Assembly (NCBI GenBank): GCA_016191165.1
Contig: JACPPF010000158.1
Span: 62,001 to 126,000 of the forward strand
DNA length: 64,000 bases
DNA from: Planctomycetota bacterium
GTDB lineage: Bacteria > Planctomycetota > Planctomycetia > Gemmatales > Gemmataceae
Direction of reading: 5' to 3'
In this document: piece by piece, positions 8,422-16,817 of the stretch
How the letters are laid out: every line of letters starts with the position of its first letter
How positions within the stretch are numbered: position 1 is the stretch's first letter
Notes under the pieces: generated by a model
Database searches by the model: none
Told to the model about the DNA's origin: nothing
What the model saw: the letters and a program-made list of their open reading frames with translations, nothing else
Translations under genes and position numbers: made by a program

Positions 8422-8958
8422 TTATTTTGGCGCCAGCATCATCGACATGCGTTTGCCTTCCTGCATCGGCTCCTTCTCGATCTTGGCGATATCCAGGAGC
8501 TTTTCCTTCATCATCTGCAGGATGCGTTTACCTTCCTCGGTGTGCTGGATTTCCCGTCCCTTGAACATGACGTAAACCAGCACCTTGTCGTGGTGTTCCA
8601 GGAACTTACGCGCCTGCTGCACCTTGGTTTCCACGTCGTGGATGTCCGTCTTCGGGCGCAGCCGAATTTCCTTCAGCTTTTGCTGATGCGTCTTGGTCTT
8701 CTCTTTTTGCTTTTGTTTTTGCTGGAACTTGAACTTGCCGAAGTCCATGATTTTGCAAACGGGCGGCTTTTCCAGCGGCGCCACCTCGACGAGGTCCTGC
8801 CCGACTTCGCGCGCCATCTCCATGGCCTGCGCGGTGGGAATGACCCCGACCTGCTCCCCATTGGGCCCGACCAGACGGATCGGGCTGATGCGAATCTGCT
8901 CGTTGACTCGCGTTTGTTGTTCCCGGCGATTGCGATCGAAAAAGGTCCCTGGCGGCAA
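8422..8958 (-). CDS. infC: translation initiation factor IF-3
   Basis: IF-3 binds the 30S subunit, prevents premature 50S joining and checks start-codon pairing. The N-domain is visible as TRVNEQIRISPIRLVGPNGE. The lysine/glutamine-rich linker KFKFQQKQKQKEKTKTHQQK follows, then the C-domain with KEIRLRPKTDIHDVETKVQQ and the end KRMSMMLAPK. There is no ATG at the 5' end. A TTG at 8958 is preceded by AGGAGT with nine-base spacing and gives 178 residues. A TTG at 8985 (187 residues) is the alternative, and the frame stays open to an ATT at 9060. A rare start codon is a known trait of infC. It heads the translation operon. A hairpin at 9001-9025 lies upstream. Confidence 0.95.
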   Translation of the reverse strand: MPPGTFFDRNRREQQTRVNEQIRISPIRLVGPNGEQVGVIPTAQAMEMAREVGQDLVEVAPLEKPPVCKIMDFGKFKFQQKQKQKEKTKTHQQKLKEIRLRPKTDIHDVETKVQQARKFLEHHDKVLVYVMFKGREIQHTEEGKRILQMMKEKLLDIAKIEKEPMQEGKRMSMMLAPK

Positions 8959-9000
8959 GGGCTTGTTACTCCTGTTCAAGGACAAGGAAAACGACCGGTT

Positions 9001-9025
9001 GGCGACGTTTCGACGAAGCGTCGCC
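9001..9025 (-). promoter_or_regulatory. hairpin in the infC leader
   Basis: GGCGACG (9001-9007) pairs with CGTCGCC (9019-9025) around an 11-base loop, 40-65 bases before the likely infC start. Leaders before infC often carry autoregulatory structures (L20 leaders in several phyla), but I cannot match this one to a known class. Confidence 0.35.
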
Positions 9026-9173
9026 AGCCGAAGAAACCCCGCTACGGGGATTTCATCAATTCACCATTTTTACATGGCTGGCACACCGGGTCAACGCCTA
9101 AACTCAAATTCCGCGCGGATTTCCGAAAATCCCCGACGCCAAAATAACAGTCTGCGAGACGCGCCCCAGATGG

Positions 9174-9506
9174 CTATGCCTCGCCATCGCGCCGGCGCGA
9201 ACGCCTTCCGCCACCCGTGTCGGCCAACTCAGCGACGTAGCCGGAGATCTTCAAATTCCACAGGATGGCGAAGATGATGCCGACGAACGGGATAATTACC
9301 AGGATCCCCATCAAGGTGCCGAAATCGCCATCTGGCTCCAGGCCGCGCTCCTCGAATTCTTTTGCCAGCGAACTTCCCACGCGCATGACGAGAATGAACC
9401 ACCAGATCAGTCCGAAGCAGGGGATGAGGAGCAGGAACACCATCGCCGGTTCCAGGTCGCGATTTCTCGGGGACACGGCGTTGAGGGCAATATGTGCGGT
9501 GAACAT
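9174..9506 (-). CDS. small membrane protein, N-terminally shortened paralogue (third of three)
   Basis: 110 residues from the ATG at 9506. It aligns by eye with the two upstream neighbours over the shared core: NRDLEPAMVFLLLIPCFGLI, then KEFEERGLEPDGDFG, then a last hydrophobic helix, and a basic tail GGGRRSRRRDGEA. The first membrane helix present in the neighbours is missing. An intrinsic terminator occupies the DNA where it would be encoded, so this copy is truncated or newly started. Two hydrophobic segments remain. Function is unknown. It may be a decaying duplicate or a functional short form. Confidence 0.65.
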   Translation of the reverse strand: MFTAHIALNAVSPRNRDLEPAMVFLLLIPCFGLIWWFILVMRVGSSLAKEFEERGLEPDGDFGTLMGILVIIPFVGIIFAILWNLKISGYVAELADTGGGRRSRRRDGEA

Positions 9507-9521
9507 GGACGCCTACCCTTC

Positions 9522-9564
9522 AAAAAAAAGGGCCCGCCGGTGGGTTCGTCCCATCGCGGCGGGC
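9522..9564 (-). terminator. rho-independent terminator after the second membrane paralogue
   Basis: On the minus strand GCCCGCCG and CGGCGGGC form a GC-rich stem, followed directly by eight T residues (A-run at 9522-9529 on the plus strand). It lies 38 bases after the stop of the 9602-10075 gene. Confidence 0.85.
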
Positions 9565-9601
9565 TCTGGCAAAGTCCGATCGTTTTTTCGCCTTCGGAAT
9601 C

Positions 9602-10075
9602 CTATTCGTCGTCGTCGTCTCGGCTGCGCCGTTTGCCACCACCACCGGTTAGCTGTGCGGTGTAGCCGCGGATTTTGAAGACCCACATGATCTGGCAGAT
9701 GAATCCGACGACGGGCAAAATCACCAGGATACCCAGTAATTGCCCGAAATCTCCGTCTTCCTTGAGACCGCGATCGGCGAATTCCTTTTTCAGGGAGCTC
9801 GCCAACCGAATTACCACGATGAAGTACCAAATGAGACCAAAGCACGGGATGAGCATCAAAAAGATCATCGCCGGTTCCATGTCGCGGTTTCCCGGGGACA
9901 CGGCACTGAATGCCTTGTAAAGGGAGACATAAACGAAGATCGCCCAGGCCAACGAGGCAAGGATCACGGTCCCGTAGCAGCACATGGCCACAATGGCAAT
10001 CATGCCGCCCGCAGCTTCCGCTCCACCACCGCCGCCGCCCCTCTGAGCAAACAACATCAATGACGAATGATCCAC
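9602..10075 (-). CDS. small integral membrane protein, middle paralogue
   Basis: 157 residues from a GTG at 10075, chosen because AAAGGAGC stands six bases upstream. The longer ATG frame to 10150 would cover that site. A glycine-rich stretch (RGGGGGGAEAAGG) precedes three hydrophobic helices: MIAIVAMCCYGTVILASLAW, the PAMIFLMLIPCFGLIWYFIV segment and LGILVILPVVGFICQIMWVF. The signature NRDMEPA and the KEFADRGLKEDGDFG loop are shared with both neighbours. The C-terminus is basic then acidic. The three genes lie head to tail on the minus strand and arose by tandem duplication. No function is known to me. Confidence 0.8.
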   Translation of the reverse strand: MDHSSLMLFAQRGGGGGGAEAAGGMIAIVAMCCYGTVILASLAWAIFVYVSLYKAFSAVSPGNRDMEPAMIFLMLIPCFGLIWYFIVVIRLASSLKKEFADRGLKEDGDFGQLLGILVILPVVGFICQIMWVFKIRGYTAQLTGGGGKRRSRDDDDE

Positions 10076-10201
10076 AGCACGCTCCTTTTGAGTCGCAAAT
10101 GGTTTACATCTTGAAACGAATCGAACACCCGCTGGAGATAACAAGACCATACGAAAGCCACTGGTGGAAGCAAGCTTTTTTTGCTTACATTTCGGGAATA
10201 C

Positions 10202-10684
10202 TCAATCTTCCTCTTCATAGCCAGTCGGCTGCGGTAATTCGGCCGGGGGCCGCGCGACTTCCAGCATGCGCAGGTAACGTCGGACCTTGCGCGCGTGCAA
10301 CAATCCCAGGATGATCCACAGGGGTGTCACGATCAGAAAAACGCTGGCGAACAAACCAATCGACCAGCCAAAATCGCCATCGCCCTCCAGGCCGCGCTGC
10401 TGGTATTCCTTTTCCAGCGATCTGGACACTCGACCCGCGATTACGAAACTCCACACCATCATGAAACACGGAATCAAGCCCAGGAACACAAGCCCCGGCT
10501 CCATGGCGCGATTGTCCGGCGACACCTGCCGAAGGGCCGATGACATCGTGATGAGATAGTAGATGAGCGTGGCGAGCAGCACCACGAGGTAGATGAAATA
10601 GACGACGAGGAAAATACCCAGGCCCGCGAGCAACTGCTTCAGCTGCTCCTCTGGAGGTCCCTGGCCCATTCCCGGAAAATCCAC
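10202..10684 (-). CDS. small integral membrane protein, first paralogue
   Basis: 160 residues from a GTG at 10684, preceded by CGGAG at about eight bases. The longer frame to 10738 runs into a palindromic repeat and is rejected. A glycine/proline-rich cytoplasmic start (VDFPGMGQGPPEEQ) leads to a long helix near LAGLGIFLVVYFIYLVVLLA. The shared core follows, NRAMEPGLVFLGLIPCFMMV and KEYQQRGLEGDGDFG, then a final helix and an acidic end GYEEED. It is the most diverged of the triplet and the first gene of the row. Function is unknown. Confidence 0.8.
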   Translation of the reverse strand: MDFPGMGQGPPEEQLKQLLAGLGIFLVVYFIYLVVLLATLIYYLITMSSALRQVSPDNRAMEPGLVFLGLIPCFMMVWSFVIAGRVSRSLEKEYQQRGLEGDGDFGWSIGLFASVFLIVTPLWIILGLLHARKVRRYLRMLEVARPPAELPQPTGYEEED

Positions 10685-10702
10685 GGGGAAATCTCCGATT
10701 TT

Positions 10703-10783
10703 GTTTAGCCGCGACCCGACGCGGAGCGCGGGAACCACCGCGAGAAAATTTTACCCGCGCTCCCCTTCGGGTCGCGGCTAAAC
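10703..10783. repeat. GTTTAGCCGC-type inverted repeat
   Basis: The outer arms GTTTAGCCGCGACCCG and CGGGTCGCGGCTAAAC are perfect reverse complements, and the inner parts pair again (GGAGCGCGGG with CCCGCGCTCC). It lies just upstream of the first membrane paralogue. It belongs to the same loose family as the repeats at 16739, 42614 and 50557. Confidence 0.85.
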
Positions 10784-10838
10784 GGAGGTTGGGTTTTCGC
10801 GCCCGCGTGGCGACCCGCGAGCGCTAAACGCAGAGGGG

Positions 10839-12536
10839 TCACGGCGACGCGCGATAGATCGGCGTTCGCAAAAAGAGGTTGCGCGGCCTCAGTTCAAAGG
10901 TCGTCCAGTAAATGGTCGCCTGGCCGTTGGCGGTGCTGTTGCCCTTGAGGATGCCGTCTTCCGCGCGCGGCACATGCAGGGCGGAGGAAGAGTGCCAGAT
11001 GACGGCGTTTTTCTTGTCGAGCTTGGCCAGGTTGGGATTGACGTTTCCGTCTGGCGTGAAGAAGTGGTTGCCGAGGTAGACGTACATTTTTTCGGGGCAA
11101 TCCTGGCGGGTGATCCAGAAATCGTGGTGGGTGAATTTTTCATCTTTGAAGCGTTTGTGTCGCGCCAGGCCCTGCGGCGTGGTAACGAGATCGTAGCTGA
11201 TGGGCAGGGCGGGCCGCCCCTTGCCTTCGGGGACAATGGAGTAGTTGGGATTGGTGACGCGAATGCGGGTGAAGGCTGCCGGGTTCCAGTCGTGGAAGCT
11301 CTCGGTCGTGACCTCCTTGATGTCGAGTTTCCCGCCGTCGCCCTGGTCCCTGGGATTGGTGGGTAGTCCGGTGATGAAGACCTGGTTGGTGTCGTTATTG
11401 CCGTCAGGGCCCAATTTCATGCCGATGCGCCAGAAGCTGCCGTGCATGTGGGTGGCGTCGAAATGGCTGAAGAAGTTGTAGCCGGTGGGAGAGTGTCGGA
11501 AGACGATGCCGCCGTCGTCCTTGAAGCCATATTCGATCATGTAGGTGTAGTTGGCGGCGCCGAAGTTGGCGAAGAGAGTGAGTTCCTCGCCGCGGCGCGT
11601 GATGCTGCCGTGTTTGTAGGCCGGGCCGGTGTCGCGCAACTCGGCGATCACGCGCCGGCTTTTGCTGAGCACCTGGCTGACCGCGCCGCCTTCCTTGGCC
11701 GAGAGCGGCACGTAACCGCCGACGCTCCTCAGATCGTAAAAACGCGTCCCGCGGAAATAATACGGAACGTAAAACTCCGACGGATGCGCATCGTCAAGCA
11801 CCTGAATCCACTCCGCCTTTTGGCCTGGCTTGAAGTAGGCTTTCTTGATCTTGAACAGCACCGACGCATTGCCGCGGCCCTTGGGGAACTTGAAGCCCTG
11901 ATCGTTGGCGTGTTTGGCGGTTTCCATGTCCCAGACGACCTTCCACGCGGTTTCCCAGTTTTGCGGATCGGCGGTCGGGAACGTGATGACGAATTCCTTG
12001 TCGTCGGAGCCGGGCGTTACGGCGAACGGAACCTTGCGCTTGCCGATTACGGGCGCGACTTTTGGATCGCCCACCGGTTGAGCGACGTCCTCGACACCGG
12101 GGTTCTTGGCAAGAAACGCTTCAAATTTGACGACATCGTCGGTGAAGCGCGTGACGAATTTCGCGATGCTCGTCTGCGTGACGCCCAGCTGGCAGTCGAG
12201 GCCGGCTTCCAGGAACACGCCCGTTTTTTCGTAGCGGACGGCCCGGGTGGTGACGGCGATTTTCTCGTTGTAACGATTCAAGACGGCCAGGGACGGCTGC
12301 GACTTGATGCCCGCCTTGATGAGCAGCCGCTTGCCGGCATCCAGACGGTAAAGCCTGTAGGTGCGATTCTTGAGTTGAATGGCGTAGTGGTCTTCCTCGA
12401 GGGAAAATCGGCCATTCAACCGCTCGAGCGCGTCGGTAATCATGCCGTTGGAGGCCGTCTCAATCGGCTCCTGGGCGCGAATGGGCAGAACCAGGCCGAG
12501 CAATAGAAACAGACTCGTCATCAGGCGGATTCGCAT
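10839..12536 (-). CDS. exported copper amine oxidase-like protein
   Basis: 565 residues from the ATG at 12536, with a clear signal peptide (MRIRLMTSLFLLLGLVLPIRAQ). The C-terminal half follows the copper amine oxidase catalytic domain: RFYDLRSVGGY where the family has its base aspartate, FGAANYTYMIEYGF around tyrosine 330 (the TPQ precursor position), THMHGSFWRIGM for two copper histidines, and FTHHDFWIT near the third ligand. Known family members oxidise primary amines to aldehydes with release of ammonia and H2O2. The usual acidic residue after the cofactor tyrosine is threonine here, so activity and substrate are uncertain. Location is periplasmic or extracellular. The ATG at 12584 is too early for the signal peptide. 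Confidence 0.8.
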   Translation of the reverse strand: MRIRLMTSLFLLLGLVLPIRAQEPIETASNGMITDALERLNGRFSLEEDHYAIQLKNRTYRLYRLDAGKRLLIKAGIKSQPSLAVLNRYNEKIAVTTRAVRYEKTGVFLEAGLDCQLGVTQTSIAKFVTRFTDDVVKFEAFLAKNPGVEDVAQPVGDPKVAPVIGKRKVPFAVTPGSDDKEFVITFPTADPQNWETAWKVVWDMETAKHANDQGFKFPKGRGNASVLFKIKKAYFKPGQKAEWIQVLDDAHPSEFYVPYYFRGTRFYDLRSVGGYVPLSAKEGGAVSQVLSKSRRVIAELRDTGPAYKHGSITRRGEELTLFANFGAANYTYMIEYGFKDDGGIVFRHSPTGYNFFSHFDATHMHGSFWRIGMKLGPDGNNDTNQVFITGLPTNPRDQGDGGKLDIKEVTTESFHDWNPAAFTRIRVTNPNYSIVPEGKGRPALPISYDLVTTPQGLARHKRFKDEKFTHHDFWITRQDCPEKMYVYLGNHFFTPDGNVNPNLAKLDKKNAVIWHSSSALHVPRAEDGILKGNSTANGQATIYWTTFELRPRNLFLRTPIYRASP

Positions 12537-13862
12537 GGAAGTTCCCTCAAAAATGGAGATCGTGGCATTCCAGGATTTGACCACGGATTTGATTTTGTTT
12601 TATCAGGGCGCAGGTGAGATTGCAAGCAATTCCCAATGTGCAACATGCGCCGCGCGTGTTTGTTCTTGCGCTGGATTTTCAAACGAACAGGGCCCTCGCC
12701 TATTTGAGCTATTTGACTTGTTGATCCACAACCCGTTTCCAAATCCATAGTTCCGACGAGGATTAACAATTGGATGCCAACGTCCAGATTGTTTGGCACT
12801 CGATTCGCATCTTAAACAGCGGTCATCAGTTTGCGCGGGAGAAAGATCATGTTACTAATTGACCGGATCAGCCAGCGTTCCCGCCAGCGTCATCGTCCGG
12901 CACTTCGGTTTTCGCTTCCAAGAATTCGCCAATCCATTCTTGATTCGCAGCTGGAAACGGAACCATGGATCGATGCGTGCCCGTGTGCTGAAACCCATGT
13001 GTTGTTTCTGCACAATCGCCCGATTGCCCTGATCGACGGAACCGCTCTGGATGGCGTGTCCCTCAGCACGCGCCTGTTCGAAATTCGCCATCGCCGCCCG
13101 CGTAGGGTCACTTAGCCCGAATTATTGGCGTGGTTCAAGCGAAGGTCACAGCGAGCCGCCGGGCTGGTCCCGGCGGTGGATCCCGATCCGCCTTGGTTCA
13201 CCGCCGGGACAAGCCCGGCGGCTCACGGATTGTTTGTTACCGTAAAATCGATGGATTTGAATCGGGCCGATTTATTCACCGCCGGCCTGGTTCAAAGTGT
13301 CAGGTGATTGGGCAACTGCACCGACCTGGCGAGACGCAAGCTCGGGCCTGGTTCAAACCGAGGCGACAATCCAAATCTACCTGGCTTGCCCAAACTTCCC
13401 GGCCGGGATACCCCCCGCGCCCCGTGAGAAGTTCTCAAAAAAAACGCTGTAACGTGTTGCAAATTTATAGGTTATGGAGCAAAGGGGACTTCTCACATCA
13501 GTCGATGTCAACAACGGCGTGATCGCCTTCTTTCGGCAATCCTTGGGTTACCCGAACCCGACGCGTTTTGAACCACGCCCAAGCTCGGCAGGCTCTTCTG
13601 TTCGCCGGTTGCTCACGCTCCCAGCGCGCCGACGCCGGCGGGTTCGGGTCGGTAACGGTGGTCCGTGGACGCGGGGAGCCGCGGAATCGGCGCAGTGAAG
13701 TTTCGGATTCGAGCGGCGTCTTCGATCCTGGACGCCTCGGCCTCAATCCATTCTTGGATCGCTTTGGCTCGACTCGCTGGGATTTTGATCGACTTCCTAC
13801 CATTCGCCCTATTACAATAATTCACACCCACACGCACAACCATCCTTCTTTTCCGGGCCGCC
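12537..13862. other. 1.3-kb region without a supported gene
   Basis: This interval is more AT-rich than its surroundings in the first third. Short frames exist on both strands (for example minus 12855-13091 and minus 13613-13873), but none has a convincing ribosome binding site or family. It contains the repeat at 13127-13270. A 9-bp inverted pair GTGAGAAGT/ACTTCTCAC lies near 13423 and 13487. Regulatory sites for the divergent genes at 12536 and 13863 presumably lie here. Confidence 0.6.
13127..13270. repeat. long intergenic repeat, copy 1 (GCCGCCGGGC palindrome unit)
   Basis: About 140 bases matching 19146-19294. Both share GGTCACAGCGAGCCGCCGGG, CCCGGCGGTG, a central GATCCGCC-TGGTTCACCGCC, then AAGCCCGGCGGCTC, a GGATTG-TTGTTAC tract and TAAAATCGATG. 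The middle forms a long hairpin (agccgccgggc / gcccggcggct). Confidence 0.88.
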
Positions 13863-15317
13863 ATGAATCTCATCCCCTTTTTCGTCGGCTTTTGCCTGGC
13901 GCTGTCACCGCCGCCTTCTACCGGGCTTCAGGTTGAACTGTCGTTCTCAAGGAACGTGATTAGCGAGCCATTCACGGGCCGAGTGTTTGTGATGGCGACC
14001 GAGAAGCCGAGCACGGGCGCGCCGCCCGGGTTGAACTGGTTCAAACCGCAACCGAACTTCGCCGTGGACGTCGTGAAATGGCAGCCGGGTACGCCGCTCA
14101 GGTTCGAGCCGAAGTTTGCGCACCCGACGAGCTGGAAAGCGCTGGCCAAGGAGAAAGTGTACCTCCAGGCGATCCTCGACCGCGATCTGGGCGGGCAGAG
14201 CTTCCACAACGCGCCGGGGAATGGCTACTCCAAGCCCGTGCTGCACGACCCCACAAGGTCGTCCTCAATCCAGCTCCTTATCGATCGGACGATCCCCGAG
14301 CGCAAATTCGCGGAGACGGAACGGGTCAAATACTTTGAGGTTCAGAGCAAGCTTTTGAGCGCGTTTCACAAGAAGCCAATGAAGTTGCGGGCCGGGGTCG
14401 CGTTGCCGAAGTCGTTTGCGAAAGCGGGCAAACAGCGATTCCCGGTCGTCTACGAAATCCCCGGTTTCGGCGGCAACCACTTCATGGCGCCGCTGCGCCA
14501 GGAGAACACCGATGTCGCCGGCGTCGAGATGCTCTGGGTCATGCTCGATCCGGGCTGCCGGCTGGGGCATCACGTCTTTGCCGACTCCGACAACAATGGA
14601 CCCTATGGCAAGGCCCTTATCGAGGAGTTCATTCCCGCGCTCGAAGCCAAGTTCCGCGGCGTCGGTCAACCTGGCGCGCGTTTCGTCACGGGGCATTCCT
14701 CCGGCGGCTGGAGCAGTCTGTGGTTGCAGGTGACCTATCCCGATTTCTTCGGCGGCGTCTGGTCCACCGCACCCGATCCGGTCGATTTCCGCGACTTTCA
14801 ACTCGTGGACATTTACGACCCCAAACAGAATCTGTTTTTCGACGGCAAGGGTAAGGACCGGCCGCTCGCCCGCAAGGGCAAGAAGGTGCTGATGCACTAC
14901 AAGCCGTTCAGCGACATGGAAGTGGTCATGGGCCGAGGCGGGCAGTTGCAGTCATTCGAGGCCGTCTTCAGTCCGAAGGGCAAGGACGGCAAGCCGATGC
15001 CCCTCTGGGACCGCAACACCGGCGTCATCGACCTGAACGTCGCCAAGTCATGGGAGCGCTACGACATCCGCCTGATCCTCGAACGCAACTGGAAAACCCT
15101 CGGCCCCAAACTCGCGGGCAAGCTGCATGTCTACATGGGCGCGGTGGACACGTTCTATCTCGACGGCGCGACGAGGCTGTTGCAAACATCACAAAGGAAG
15201 ATCGGCAGCGATGCCGTCATTGAAATCTTCCCCGACCGCGATCACGGCAACCTCATGGATGCTGCCATGCGCAAACGAATCGCAGGCGAGATGGCGAAAG
15301 CGGTGCGGGGGAAGTAA
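13863..15317 (+). CDS. exported alpha/beta-hydrolase esterase (enterochelin esterase / esterase D-like)
   Basis: 484 residues with an N-terminal signal segment (MNLIPFFVGFCLALS). An N-terminal beta-rich region of about 180 residues precedes an alpha/beta-hydrolase core. The nucleophile elbow GHSSGGWSS near 279 and a histidine in DRDHGN near 461 are visible. Other core pieces are FPVVYEIPGFGGNH and KLHVYMGAVDTFYLDGA, where an acid residue would sit. The arrangement resembles the putative esterase family (enterochelin esterase, feruloyl esterase-like). It probably acts outside the cytoplasm on esters, and the substrate cannot be read from sequence. It converges with the glycerate kinase gene, with a palindrome between the two stops. 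Confidence 0.75.
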   Translation: MNLIPFFVGFCLALSPPPSTGLQVELSFSRNVISEPFTGRVFVMATEKPSTGAPPGLNWFKPQPNFAVDVVKWQPGTPLRFEPKFAHPTSWKALAKEKVYLQAILDRDLGGQSFHNAPGNGYSKPVLHDPTRSSSIQLLIDRTIPERKFAETERVKYFEVQSKLLSAFHKKPMKLRAGVALPKSFAKAGKQRFPVVYEIPGFGGNHFMAPLRQENTDVAGVEMLWVMLDPGCRLGHHVFADSDNNGPYGKALIEEFIPALEAKFRGVGQPGARFVTGHSSGGWSSLWLQVTYPDFFGGVWSTAPDPVDFRDFQLVDIYDPKQNLFFDGKGKDRPLARKGKKVLMHYKPFSDMEVVMGRGGQLQSFEAVFSPKGKDGKPMPLWDRNTGVIDLNVAKSWERYDIRLILERNWKTLGPKLAGKLHVYMGAVDTFYLDGATRLLQTSQRKIGSDAVIEIFPDRDHGNLMDAAMRKRIAGEMAKAVRGK

Positions 15318-15335
15318 ACGTGTCACATCCAAGCC

Positions 15336-15391
15336 TGAGTGCCCGCGAAGGGCGCCGAAAGGCTGTTGGCGTGCCCTTCGCTGGCGCTCAG
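15336..15391. repeat. inverted repeat between convergent genes
   Basis: CCTGAGTGCCCGCGAAGGGC (15336-15355) pairs imperfectly with GCCCTTCGCTGGCGCTCAGG (15372-15391). It lies between the esterase and glycerate kinase stops and could stop transcription both ways, though no T-run is present. Confidence 0.6.
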
Positions 15392-16725
15392 GCTCGTTCG
15401 CGCTCAACCAGAATCACGCGCACATCCATCACGTTCGTATGGGTCAATCCGGTGATAAGCAAATCCCCCGTCGCCTCGAAGAATGAATAGGCGTCGTTGT
15501 GGATCAATTGATCCCACCCGTCGAGACCCTTCGCTTTCGCGCGTTGCAGCGTGGACGCATCCGCGATTGCACCGGCGGCGTCGGTGGGCCCGTCCTCGCC
15601 GTCGGTGCCGCCGGAGAGAACGACGACGTTGGGCATCGCGCCGAGCTTGAGCATGGCCGCGAGCACGAACTCCTGATTGCGGCCCCCTTTGCCGGGATTG
15701 GCCGAGAGGGTGACCGTCGTCTCGCCGCCGCTCAGGATGCACGCGGGCGGCGCGATTGGCACGCCCTGGTCGCGGATCGCGCGGACGATGCCGGCATGAA
15801 CTGTCGCTACGTGGCGGGTTTCCCCTTCGATAAACGAGCCGAGGTTGAGCACATGATAGCCCAATTCCCTGGCGCGCGCTTCGGCCGCGATGAGTGCTTT
15901 GGCGTTGTTGCCGAGGACCAGGTTGTGGACGCCGCCCGGCGCGGTCTTGGGCGTCTCCGCGATTTGGCCGGCGACACCTCGTTGCAGGTGAATCAAGACG
16001 GGCGGCGGGACGCGATCGCGCAGGCGAAAGCGATCGAGAATCGCGAGTGCGTCGGCGAAGGTGGAAGTATCCGGCGCCGTCGGCCCTGACGCAATGACGT
16101 CGAGGGGATCGCCGATCACGTCGGAAATGATGAGGCTGTAGATCGTCTTGCCCTTGAACGCTTGCGCGAGTCGGCCCCCCTTGATGGCGCTGAGGTGTTT
16201 GCGGACAGCATTCATCTCGTTGATGGTGGCGCCGCATTGATGAAGCAACTTGGTGACCGCGAGCTTGTCCTCAAGCGTCACCCCCTCGGCAGGCGCGGGC
16301 AGCAGCGCCGAACCGCCACCCGATAGCAAGCACAGCGCGACATCGTCCGGTCCAGCGCTGCGCGCAAGCCGAAGCATTTCCAGCGAACCAACGACGCCTT
16401 CGGCGGTCGGGAAATTGGTGGCTGCGGGGCGAGCGGCCTGGAGACGGATTTTTCGCAGCGGGCGAGTCGAGAGCGCCACCGACCGGAGTGCATCCGCCGG
16501 TACGTTGACGATCCCCTCGACCCGATTCAAGCAATCCGCCAGTACGTCCTCCACCGCTGTGGCCATCGCCGCCCCGGCCTTACCCGCTCCGAGCACCAGG
16601 ATGCGCGGCGCCGCACGCAACGGCTCGGCGAGATCGGCGAGCGCGCGCCGCACCAGCGGTTCGGGGCGAGCCGCATCCACGGCGGCATCCCAGATGGCGC
16701 GAGCGTGCTGGCGCAAATCGGACAT
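15388..16725 (-). CDS. glycerate 2-kinase (DUF4147/MOFRL family)
   Basis: 445 residues, the normal size for the type-2 glycerate kinase family (GckA/TtuD). It phosphorylates D-glycerate at C2, feeding glyoxylate, serine or tartrate breakdown into glycolysis. The N-terminal DUF4147 domain contains ILVLGAGKAGAAMATA, the nucleotide-binding-like LLSGGGSALLPAPAEG near 140 and NAVRKHLSAIKGGRLAQ. The C-terminal MOFRL domain has LSGGETTVTLSANPGKGGRN, VLSGGTDGEDGPTDAAGA and a final THTNVMDVRVIL. It is cytoplasmic. The ATG at 16725 is favoured over 16793, because the upstream stretch is palindromic repeat DNA. Confidence 0.93.
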   Translation of the reverse strand: MSDLRQHARAIWDAAVDAARPEPLVRRALADLAEPLRAAPRILVLGAGKAGAAMATAVEDVLADCLNRVEGIVNVPADALRSVALSTRPLRKIRLQAARPAATNFPTAEGVVGSLEMLRLARSAGPDDVALCLLSGGGSALLPAPAEGVTLEDKLAVTKLLHQCGATINEMNAVRKHLSAIKGGRLAQAFKGKTIYSLIISDVIGDPLDVIASGPTAPDTSTFADALAILDRFRLRDRVPPPVLIHLQRGVAGQIAETPKTAPGGVHNLVLGNNAKALIAAEARARELGYHVLNLGSFIEGETRHVATVHAGIVRAIRDQGVPIAPPACILSGGETTVTLSANPGKGGRNQEFVLAAMLKLGAMPNVVVLSGGTDGEDGPTDAAGAIADASTLQRAKAKGLDGWDQLIHNDAYSFFEATGDLLITGLTHTNVMDVRVILVERERA

Positions 16726-16738
16726 GGTTCCGGTCCCC

Positions 16739-16809
16739 GTTTAGCCGCTCGCCTGTGGCGAGCGCGGGCGCGCAAGTTCACACCGCTCGCCAAAGGCGAG
16801 CGGCTAAAC
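16739..16809. repeat. GTTTAGCCGCTCGCC inverted repeat
   Basis: GTTTAGCCGCTCGCCTGTGG and CCAAAGGCGAGCGGCTAAAC form the arms around a GC-rich loop. It lies upstream of the glycerate kinase gene and at the stop of the 16818-19073 gene. It is the same family as 42614 and 50557. Confidence 0.9.
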
Positions 16810-16817
16810 GATTGTTT

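Noticed and set aside
12855-13091. Minus-strand 78-codon frame in the large intergenic region
   Set aside because: No ribosome site or family; an alternative frame on the same DNA looks equally protein-like, which argues for chance or old decay.
13613-13873. Minus-strand 86-codon frame (MRFMAARKRRMVVRVGVNY...)
   Set aside because: It overlaps the start of the esterase gene, has no ribosome binding site and no recognisable family; composition fits chance.
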